The notes beneath the pieces are model-generated. The model searched no databases. It was not told the origin of the DNA and saw only the letters and a program-made list of their open reading frames with translations. From Longispora fulva (lineage in GTDB: Bacteria > Actinomycetota > Actinomycetes > Mycobacteriales > Micromonosporaceae), in NCBI RefSeq assembly GCF_015751905.1, contig NZ_JADOUF010000001.1, positions 1,240,001-1,304,000 on the forward strand: a DNA stretch of 64,000 nucleotides, in the 5' to 3' direction. Every line of letters begins with the position of its first letter. The stretch's first letter is position 1. This document shows positions 57,952-64,000 of this stretch, in pieces. The position numbers were made by a program, and so were the translations under genes.

Positions 57952-59495
57952 TCTTCACTGGCTCCCGGCCGAGCGTGCCCATTCCCGAGACCTCGTTGAC
58001 GTCGTTCGTGCTCAGCCGCGCCGAGGAGTACGCGGCGAGGCTGGCCACCGTGGACGTCACGGGCGGCAACGGGTACACCTACGGGCAGCTCGCCGCCGCG
58101 ATCCGGCACACGGCCAGCGGGCTGCGCGCCCGCGGCTTCGGGAAGGGCGACGTGCTGGCCATCCTGGCGCCGAACGTGCCCGAGTACCCGATCGCGTTCC
58201 ACGCCGCGGCGGTGGCGGGCGGCACGGTGGTCGTGCTCAACCCGCTGGACACCGCCGACGACCTGGCGACGCTCCTGAACGACACGGGCGCGCGGCTCCT
58301 CGTGACCGTGCCGGCCGAGGTGGCCAAGGCGACGGCGTTGACCACCCGGACGAAGATCGAGGAGATCCTCGTGTTCGGCGAGGCCGACGGCGCGACCTCG
58401 TTCTCCGCGCTGCTCGCCGACGACCGCACGCCGCCGGATCCGCCGATCGACCCGGCGCGGGACGTGGTGGCCCTCGTGCACTCCAGCGGCAGCACCGGCC
58501 ATCCCAAGGGCGTGATGCTGACGCACCGCAACATGATCGCCAAGGCGCTCCTCACGGGCCTGGTCGCGCCGAACGGCGAGGGGGAGAGGGTGCTGGCCGT
58601 GCCGCCCTTCCACCACGCCTTCGGCCTGACCATGATGATGAACGCCAGCCTGTCGCAGGGCGCGACGCTGGTGACCATGTTGCGCTTCGAGCCCGAGGCC
58701 TTCCTGAAGGCGGTCCAGGACCACCGCATCACCCGGTTGTACATCGTGCCGACCATCGCCGTCCTGCTGGCCAGGAGTCCGCTGGTGGACAGGTACGACC
58801 TGTCGTCGCTGCGTTCGATCATCTCCGGCGGCGCCACGCTCGACCCCGAGATCGCCCGCCAGGTCCGCGAGCGGCTCGGCTGCCACATCAGCCAGGGGTA
58901 CGGCCTCACCGAGGCGATGGTGTCGTTCATGCAGCTCGAGGACCCCCCGACGCCCGGGTCGGTCGGCCGGAACGCCCCCAACGTCGAGTGCAAGATCATC
59001 GACGTGACCACGGGGGAGGAGTTGGGGCGCAACCAGGATGGCGAGATCCTGATCCGCGGCCCGCACGTGATGAAGGGGTACCTCAACGCCGAGGAGGCGA
59101 CCCGCAAGGTGCTGGAGCCCGACGGCTTCCTGCACACCGGGGACCTCGGCCACGTCGACGACGACGGGGAACTCTTCATCGTCGACCGGATCAAGGAACT
59201 GATCAAGTACAACGGGCAGCAGGTGTCCCCGGTCGAGCTCGAGGCGGTCCTGATGGCGCACCCGAAGGTCGCCGACGTCGCGGTGATCGGGGTCCCCGAC
59301 GAGGCCACCGGCGAGCTGCCGAAGGCCTTCGTGGTCGCCAGCGAGCCGTCGACGCCCGAGGAGCTCATGGCCTACGTGGCCGAGCGGGTCGCGCCGTACA
59401 AGAAGATCCGGCGGGTCGAGTTCATCGACCAGATTCCCCGCACGCCGGTCGGCAAGATTGAACGTCGCACGCTGAAGGAGCGCACCTCGAAATAG
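57948..59495 (+). CDS. AMP-dependent CoA ligase (4-coumarate:CoA ligase-like)
   Basis: A 515-residue ANL-family ligase. Core motifs are HSSGSTGHPKG (A3, about residues 180-190), the YGLTEAMVSF adenine loop, LHTGDLGHVDDDGELF and the C-terminal catalytic lysine in PRTPVGKIERRTL. Coupled by ATGA (57948-57951) to the hydroxycinnamoyl-CoA hydratase/lyase, it most likely activates ferulate or coumarate to the CoA ester used by that enzyme. It has no fused carrier domain. Confidence 0.9.
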   Translation: MIFTGSRPSVPIPETSLTSFVLSRAEEYAARLATVDVTGGNGYTYGQLAAAIRHTASGLRARGFGKGDVLAILAPNVPEYPIAFHAAAVAGGTVVVLNPLDTADDLATLLNDTGARLLVTVPAEVAKATALTTRTKIEEILVFGEADGATSFSALLADDRTPPDPPIDPARDVVALVHSSGSTGHPKGVMLTHRNMIAKALLTGLVAPNGEGERVLAVPPFHHAFGLTMMMNASLSQGATLVTMLRFEPEAFLKAVQDHRITRLYIVPTIAVLLARSPLVDRYDLSSLRSIISGGATLDPEIARQVRERLGCHISQGYGLTEAMVSFMQLEDPPTPGSVGRNAPNVECKIIDVTTGEELGRNQDGEILIRGPHVMKGYLNAEEATRKVLEPDGFLHTGDLGHVDDDGELFIVDRIKELIKYNGQQVSPVELEAVLMAHPKVADVAVIGVPDEATGELPKAFVVASEPSTPEELMAYVAERVAPYKKIRRVEFIDQIPRTPVGKIERRTLKERTSK

Positions 59496-59581
59496 GACTC
59501 CGCCGCGTCCCGTGCCGACTCCGGTCGGTGCGGGCGCGGCGCGTGTTTTCGCGCCTGAATGACGTGGCAGCGAGACGCCAA

Positions 59582-59594
59582 TTTGGAAGAAGAA
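59582..59594 (+). repeat. TTTGGAAGAAGAA motif, copy 2
   Basis: Identical to 53621-53633; 70 bp upstream of the DUF899 gene, between the CoA ligase stop and a TTGACA at 59609. May mark a shared control of two distant operons. Confidence 0.4.
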
Positions 59595-59651
59595 TCGCGG
59601 GGCGAGTTTTGACACCCTGATAGGGGATAGATCCAGCAACGAGGAGATCTG

Positions 59652-60350
59652 ATGAACCTTCCGACAGTTGTCTCCAGAGCAGAATGGTTGGTCGCGCGAA
59701 AGGCGCTCCTGGAAAAGGAGAAAGAAGTCACCGCCGCCCGCGACATGATTAACGAGGCGCGTCAGAATCTGCCGATGGTCAAGGTGGACAAGGATTATTC
59801 CTTCGAGGGGCCGAATGGCACGGTCACGCTGCTCGACCTGTTCGAGGGCCGCCGTCAGCTCATCGTCCGCCACTTCATGTTCGCCCCCGGGGACGGGGTC
59901 GGCTGCATCGGCTGTTCCATGCAGACCGACAGCATCGGCGACCTCGCGCACATCTGGGCCCGGGACACCAGCATCGTCCTGGTCTCCCGCGCGCCGCTGG
60001 CCGAGCTCGACGTCTACAAGGCCCGGATGGGCTGGACCATCCCGTGGTACTCGTCCGGGAACAGCGAGTTCAACCGCGACTACGAGGTCACCACGGACCT
60101 GGGCGAGTCGCCCGGGGTGAGCTCCTTCATCCGCGACGGGGACGACGTCTTCCACACCTACTCGATCTACGACCGGGGCGGGGAGATCTTCAAGAGCTTC
60201 TACAACTACCTGGACGTCACCCACCTGGGTCGCCAGGAGGCCCAGCTCGAGCACCCGTGGGACTGGTGGCGCCGCAAGGACGAGTACGACGACGTGACCG
60301 CCGCGGCGCCCGGCACCAACCACTGGAACGGCACGAGGTTCCAGTCGTAG
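59652..60350 (+). CDS. DUF899 thioredoxin-like protein
   Basis: A 232-residue protein of the DUF899 thioredoxin-like family: NLPTVVSRAEWLVARKALLEKEKEVTAARD at the N-terminus, then YSFEGPNGTVTLLDLFEGRRQLIVRHFMFAP and a CIGCS motif at the thioredoxin active-site position, and FHTYSIYDRGGEIF and HPWDWWRRKDEY near the end. The family has no proven function; the CxxC would suit a redox role. A GAGGAG site lies before ATG 59652. It follows the CoA ligase but is separated by a hairpin region, so it may have its own promoter. Confidence 0.87.
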   Translation: MNLPTVVSRAEWLVARKALLEKEKEVTAARDMINEARQNLPMVKVDKDYSFEGPNGTVTLLDLFEGRRQLIVRHFMFAPGDGVGCIGCSMQTDSIGDLAHIWARDTSIVLVSRAPLAELDVYKARMGWTIPWYSSGNSEFNRDYEVTTDLGESPGVSSFIRDGDDVFHTYSIYDRGGEIFKSFYNYLDVTHLGRQEAQLEHPWDWWRRKDEYDDVTAAAPGTNHWNGTRFQS

Positions 60351-60482
60351 TCGCCCCCGCCTTCCCTCCGTCCTGCCACCGGTCGATCAGCGGCCGGCCG
60401 GCGGGCACGACCCCACCGACGACCGCCCAGGGGTACGGCGGCGCGTCGGTCCGGTGGAGTGCCGCCGGCGGGACGGCCTGAG

Positions 60483-60533
60483 GCTCCGGCTCCGGCATCG
60501 TGGCGCACCGTCGCGCCAGGCCGGAGCCGGAGC
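60483..60533. terminator. Compound hairpin terminator in a 336-bp gap
   Basis: A perfect 14-bp inverted repeat (60483-60496 with 60520-60533) with a second TGGCGC/GCGCCA stem in its loop, followed by TTTG. It ends the DUF899 transcript. The rest of the gap 60351-60686 holds no supportable gene; the SDR promoter must lie near its right end. Confidence 0.7.
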
Positions 60534-60686
60534 TTTGTGGCGGGTGGCGCGTTGAACGTGCGGGGACCGGTGGCCGCCCGCGGGTCGCCACGACACGAAA
60601 GTCACGTCTGACACCGAACACCGAGCTTGACCGACCTTGCCCCGGAAGATATCCATGACACAGACATCCAAGACTGGGAGGACACC

Positions 60687-61433
60687 ATGAGCGACTTGTC
60701 CGGCAGGACCACGATCGTCGTCGGTGCGAGCCGCGGCCTGGGCCGCGGGATCGCCACGGCTTTCGCCGAGGCCGGGGCCCCGGTGGTCGCCGTGTCCCGT
60801 AGCTCCGTCACGTATCCCGAACCGTCCAACGGCGCCGGCACCATCCAGCCGGAGGTCTTCGACGCCGGCGACGCCACGGTGCCGGCCCTCCTCCTCGACC
60901 GCCACGAGCCGGAGATCATCGTCGTGGTCGCCGGCGCGACCCCGCACATGCGTCCGCTCCAGGAGCAGACCTGGGAGACGTTCTCCACCAACTGGGAGAC
61001 CGACGTGCGGATCACGTTCCACTGGCTGCGGGAGGTCCTGCTGACGCCGTTGCGCCCCGGCAGCAGGGTCGTCGTGGTCAGCAGCGGCGCGGCGCTGGGC
61101 GGTTCACCGCTCAGCGGAGGGTACGCCGGCGCCAAGTCCATGCAGCGCTTCGTCACGGGGTACGCGCAGGACGAGGCGAACCGCGCCGGCCTGGACATCA
61201 CCTTCACCGCGGTGCTGCCCCGGTTCTCGCCGACGACCGGGGTCGGCCGGCCGGCGGTCCGGGCGTACGCCGCCCGCTCCGGCCGGTCGATCGAGGAGTT
61301 CCTCAAGGCCTCGGGCCCGCTGGTCAGCCCGGAGAGCGCGGGCGCCGCGCTGGTCGAGCTGGTCCAGGCGGACGCCGCGGCGGTGGCCCCCGCGTACGTG
61401 CTGACCGGGGCGGGGCTGCAGAAGCTCCCGTAG
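60687..61433 (+). CDS. Short-chain dehydrogenase/reductase
   Basis: A 248-residue classical-type SDR. The cofactor loop VVGASRGLGRGIA (about 11-23), the catalytic serine region VVVSSGAALGG and the Tyr-x3-Lys in GGYAGAKSM (near 150) are present, although the usual NNAG is replaced by VVAGATP. Start ATG 60687 has a GGGAGGAC site. Single gene on the plus strand, convergent with the epoxide hydrolase. Substrate unknown; an aromatic aldehyde or alcohol of the neighbouring pathway is possible. Confidence 0.85.
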   Translation: MSDLSGRTTIVVGASRGLGRGIATAFAEAGAPVVAVSRSSVTYPEPSNGAGTIQPEVFDAGDATVPALLLDRHEPEIIVVVAGATPHMRPLQEQTWETFSTNWETDVRITFHWLREVLLTPLRPGSRVVVVSSGAALGGSPLSGGYAGAKSMQRFVTGYAQDEANRAGLDITFTAVLPRFSPTTGVGRPAVRAYAARSGRSIEEFLKASGPLVSPESAGAALVELVQADAAAVAPAYVLTGAGLQKLP

Positions 61434-61487
61434 GAAGGCACGAGGAAGGGGCGGGCCCGTCCAGCGGCCCGCCCCTTCGCCGTGCGC

Positions 61488-62657
61488 TCAGCTCTGCTTG
61501 AGGGACCGGGCGAACGTCCGGACGTCCTGGACGTAGAGGTCCGGCTCCTCGAACGCCGCGAAGTGTCCGCCGCGCTCGAACTCCGACCAGTGCGTGAGGG
61601 TCGGCAGGATCTGCTCGGCGAACCGGCGGATCGGGGGCGCGATGTCGTGCGGGAAGACCGCGACGCCGGCCGGGACGGTCAGCGGCCACGGACCGGCCCA
61701 GCGCGCGGCCAGGTTCTGGTTGGTCCGGTCGGTCGACTCGTAGTAGATCTGCGCCGACGAGCCGGCCGTGGCGGTCAGCCAGTAGAGGGTGACGATCGCG
61801 AGCAGCCGGTCGCGGTCGACGGCCTCCTCGGGCACCAGGTGGGAGTCCGTCCACTCCAGGTACCGCTCCACGAGCCACGCGAGCTGGCCCAGCGGCGAGT
61901 CGGTGAGGGCGTAGGCCACCGTCTGCGGCCGGGTGGCCATCAGCTTCATGTGCGCCGACAGCTCCAGGTCGAAGTGCAGCAACTTGCCCAGCCGGCCCAT
62001 GTCCGCCTCGCTGAGGCCCGCCATCTCGGCCGGGTCCTCGGGCGGGAAGGTCACCAGCATGTTCAGGTGCACGCCGGCCACGTGCTCCGGGGCGATCAGG
62101 CCCAGCTCCAGGGACACCAGCATGCCCCAGTCGCCGCCCTGGGCCACGTACCGGTCGTAGCCCAGCCGGCCCATCAGCTCCTTCCAGGCCCGCGCGACCC
62201 GCTCCACGTCCCAGCCCGCCGCGCGGGTGGGGCCGGAGAACCCGAAGCCGGGCATGGCCGGGATGACGACGTGGAAGGCGTCCGCCGGGTCGCCGCCGTG
62301 CGCGCGCGGATCGGTCAGCGGGCCGATCACGTCCATGAACTCGACGAACGAGCCCGGCCAGCCGTGCGTGATCAGCAGCGGGGTGGCGTCCGGTTCCGGG
62401 GACCTGACGTGGACGAAGTGGACGTTCGCCCCGTCGATCTCCGTGGTGAACTGCGGAATCTGGTTCAGGGTCGACTCCATGGCCCGCCAGTCGAAACCGG
62501 TGCGCCAGTACTCGGCCAGCTCCCTGAGGTAGCCGACGGGGACGCCGCGCGCCCAGCCGGCGCCGGGCACCTCGTCGTCGGGCCACCGCGCGTGCTCCAG
62601 CCGGCGGTGCAGGTCGTCCAGGTCGCTCTGCGGGATCTCGATGCGGAAAGGTTGCAT
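61488..62657 (-). CDS. Epoxide hydrolase (microsomal/juvenile-hormone type)
   Basis: A 389-residue alpha/beta hydrolase with the N-terminal EHN region ([39 protein letters not shown]) of microsomal-type epoxide hydrolases. The oxyanion motif is [11 protein letters not shown], the nucleophilic Asp sits in YVAQGGDWG, and the catalytic His in [13 protein letters not shown] near the C-terminus. It opens epoxides to diols in the cytoplasm. ATG 62657 has a GAGAGG site. On the minus strand after two further minus-strand genes, separated from them by a terminator. Confidence 0.92.
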   Translation of the reverse strand: MQPFRIEIPQSDLDDLHRRLEHARWPDDEVPGAGWARGVPVGYLRELAEYWRTGFDWRAMESTLNQIPQFTTEIDGANVHFVHVRSPEPDATPLLITHGWPGSFVEFMDVIGPLTDPRAHGGDPADAFHVVIPAMPGFGFSGPTRAAGWDVERVARAWKELMGRLGYDRYVAQGGDWGMLVSLELGLIAPEHVAGVHLNMLVTFPPEDPAEMAGLSEADMGRLGKLLHFDLELSAHMKLMATRPQTVAYALTDSPLGQLAWLVERYLEWTDSHLVPEEAVDRDRLLAIVTLYWLTATAGSSAQIYYESTDRTNQNLAARWAGPWPLTVPAGVAVFPHDIAPPIRRFAEQILPTLTHWSEFERGGHFAAFEEPDLYVQDVRTFARSLKQS

Positions 62658-62771
62658 GTCCCTGCCTCTCGTCGTGAATGCACCCCAAGGTACTTTCCGC
62701 CGCGTGCGCGGCACTCTTCCATGTTGCGCATGTCCGGTCCGGTTCCCGTCTGCGACCTGGGCGGCCCCGCG

Positions 62772-62812
62772 ACAGTGGCCGGGAGGTCCACAGGGGACGT
62801 CCCGGCCACTGT
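62772..62812. terminator. Hairpin terminator
   Basis: A perfect 13-bp inverted repeat (62772-62784 with 62800-62812) between the minus-strand SDR (stop at 62881) and the epoxide hydrolase start. Confidence 0.7.
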
Positions 62813-62880
62813 TCCGGCCGGCCTCGCCGGGCGCGGGGCGGCACCGGCACGAGGCTGGTGCCGCCGGGTCGGCGTACCCG

Positions 62881-63756
62881 TCAGGGAATGGGGAAGAACG
62901 CCCGGACGAACTTCTCGAACCCGCGGTGGCCGATGATGGCCCGCATCTTCGGCAGCACCCGGGGCGGCATGCCGATCGGGTACCGGATCCGTGGGTTGGG
63001 GCTGGTCACCGCCTTCTCGATCACCTTTGCGACGTCGTCGGCCCGGACGGCGATCTTCCCGCGCAGCGGCGGGTTGTCACTGAGCCGGTACGCCTGGTGC
63101 CAGTCGACGAAGTAGTCCCAGAACTCCTTGTACAGCGCCGGGTTGTCGTGCGAGTCCATGCCCAGGTCCGCGACGCTGTCCGGCACGAACCCGCCCAGGA
63201 TCGGCGCCGGCTGGATCAGCACCACCTCGATGCCGAACCGGCGCACCTCGTGCCGCAACGAGTCGCCGATGGCTTCCAGGGCGTGCTTGGTGGCCTGGTA
63301 GTAACCCCGTCCCGGGGTGGCGAACATGCCGAAGATCGACGACATGATGATGACCCGGCCGCCGCCGCGCTCGCGCATGCCGGGCAGGACGAGCTGGGTG
63401 AGCCGGCTCAGCCCGAAGACATTGGTCTCGAACTGGGCGCGCACCTCGTCCATCGGGGTCTCGCCGATGGTGCCGTTGAGGCTGTAGGCGGCGTTGTTGA
63501 TCAGGGTGCCGACCGCGCCGTGCTCGTCGGAGATCCGCTTGACGGCGGCGACCATCGACTCCTCGTCGTTGACGTCGAGGTGCATGACCGTGATGCCCTC
63601 CGCGGCGAGGTCGGCCAGGGCGTCGACGTTGCGGCCGGTGGCGTACACCGGCCAGCCGGCGCGGTGCAGGCGCAGCGCGGCGGCCCGGCCGGAGCCGGAG
63701 GACATGCCGGTGCCCGACGAGGCGCCGGTCAGCAGGATCGCGCGTGATCGCGTCAT
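62881..63756 (-). CDS. Short-chain dehydrogenase/reductase with enlarged glycine-rich loop
   Basis: A 291-residue classical SDR: glycine-rich loop, [36 protein letters not shown] and [16 protein letters not shown] with the catalytic Tyr-x3-Lys. The cofactor loop is odd: [14 protein letters not shown] holds two copies of S-S-G-x-G, where the family has one (GASSGIGR). The copies (63688-63702 and 63706-63720) look like an in-frame duplication of six codons. NAD(P) binding may be changed or the loop may simply bulge. It follows the AhpD-like gene by 16 bp in one operon. Confidence 0.87.
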   Translation of the reverse strand: MTRSRAILLTGASSGTGMSSGSGRAAALRLHRAGWPVYATGRNVDALADLAAEGITVMHLDVNDEESMVAAVKRISDEHGAVGTLINNAAYSLNGTIGETPMDEVRAQFETNVFGLSRLTQLVLPGMRERGGGRVIIMSSIFGMFATPGRGYYQATKHALEAIGDSLRHEVRRFGIEVVLIQPAPILGGFVPDSVADLGMDSHDNPALYKEFWDYFVDWHQAYRLSDNPPLRGKIAVRADDVAKVIEKAVTSPNPRIRYPIGMPPRVLPKMRAIIGHRGFEKFVRAFFPIP

Positions 63757-63772
63757 GATCGGATGCCCGCCG

Positions 63773-64000
63773 TCACTCGTCTGCCAGGCGCGCGATGCGA
63801 CTGCGGGTCACGGAGGAACCCAGGCCGGTCGCGTCGACCATCCGGTTGATGAAGGCGAACAGGCTGGCGGTGAACACGGCCTCGAGCATCTCCGCCTCGC
63901 TCCACCCTGCGGCGGCGGCCTTCTCCCAGTCCGCGTCGGTGATCTTGTACGCGCCCGTGCTGACCTTCGTCACCAGTTGCATCAGCGGCATGGTGCGCTC
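63773..64000 (-). CDS. Carboxymuconolactone decarboxylase/AhpD-like protein, 5' end outside the window
   Basis: The frame is open to the right edge, so only the C-terminal 75 residues are seen. The chain TDADWEKAAAAGWSEAEMLEAVFTASLFAFINRMVDATGLG is typical of the C-terminal half of CMD/peroxidase-related (AhpD-like) proteins; the redox cysteines would be upstream, outside the window. An internal ATG at 63991 exists, but starting there would lose the conserved core. Together with the following SDR it forms a minus-strand operon. Confidence 0.75.
   Translation of the reverse strand, partial: ERTMPLMQLVTKVSTGAYKITDADWEKAAAAGWSEAEMLEAVFTASLFAFINRMVDATGLGSSVTRSRIARLADE

Noticed and set aside
1-64000. 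CRISPR arrays, tRNA/rRNA genes, prophage or insertion sequences
   Set aside because: No regularly spaced repeats, no cloverleaf or rRNA sequence, and no transposase, integrase or phage structural gene was recognised on either strand by eye. A tRNA scan would be needed to be certain.

Overview
The window is chromosomal DNA from a very GC-rich filamentous actinomycete. Third codon positions are almost all G or C, GTG starts are common, four-base ATGA/GTGA gene overlaps are frequent, and the regulators are typical actinomycete types (an AfsR/BTAD-type regulator, SigE-family and ECF42-type sigma factors, TrmB, ArsR, TetR and LacI). The mix of genes suggests Micromonosporales (Micromonosporaceae-like), but that is an inference from content and not a phylogenetic result. 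No rRNA, tRNA, CRISPR array, phage or insertion sequence was recognised.

Layout. 0-2.2 kb: a DJ-1/PfpI protein coupled to a TetR repressor behind a strong palindrome, and a GNAT acetyltransferase. 2.5-8.2 kb: a large BTAD/NB-ARC/TPR regulator, a SigE-family sigma factor with its membrane partner, and a TrmB regulator. 8.2-12.6 kb: a secreted papain-like protease with a membrane-anchored companion, an MFS exporter, a stand-alone antibiotic-biosynthesis-monooxygenase (ABM) protein and an ABM-truncated haemoglobin fusion. 12.7-19.1 kb: two divergent, tightly coupled operons with three glycosyl-type transferases, a methyltransferase, an NDP-sugar epimerase, a membrane molybdopterin oxidoreductase and a small membrane protein. 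19.1-24.2 kb: TetR/hydrolase pair, PhoD phosphatase coupled to a secreted DxDGNG-repeat protein, and a DinB-like protein.

24.4-30.3 kb is a compact biosynthetic operon: one NRPS module (cyclisation, cysteine-type adenylation, embedded methyltransferase, carrier), a free carrier protein, a type II thioesterase and a LysE-family exporter. It looks built to make a methylated thiazoline or thiazolidine from a donor supplied elsewhere. 30.6-40.6 kb is a carbohydrate locus: a D-2-hydroxyacid dehydrogenase, an ATPase-less ABC importer, a LacI repressor, a DUF2264 protein and a secreted beta-helix protein. An identical 12-bp operator occurs twice beside the LacI gene, and related sites lie in front of the importer. 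The 3' tail of a second permease gene survives as a relic.

40.5-52.2 kb is mixed: XRE regulator with alcohol dehydrogenase, a two-component system, two lipoproteins, a WhiA-like orphan, an ArsR/SRPBCC pair, a glycine-rich secreted protein, a GntR regulator, a DGPF/ECF42 pair and a DUF2277 protein with a natural six-histidine run. 52.5-54.9 kb holds an AhpD-like protein, a histidine-rich membrane protein and a CopC-like protein. After a roughly 0.8-kb gene-poor stretch with a perfect 28-bp hairpin, 55.7-64 kb holds an aromatic/CoA-type cluster: a flavin monooxygenase-like protein, hydroxycinnamoyl-CoA hydratase/lyase, CoA ligase, DUF899 protein, two short-chain dehydrogenases, an epoxide hydrolase and a truncated AhpD-like gene at the right edge.
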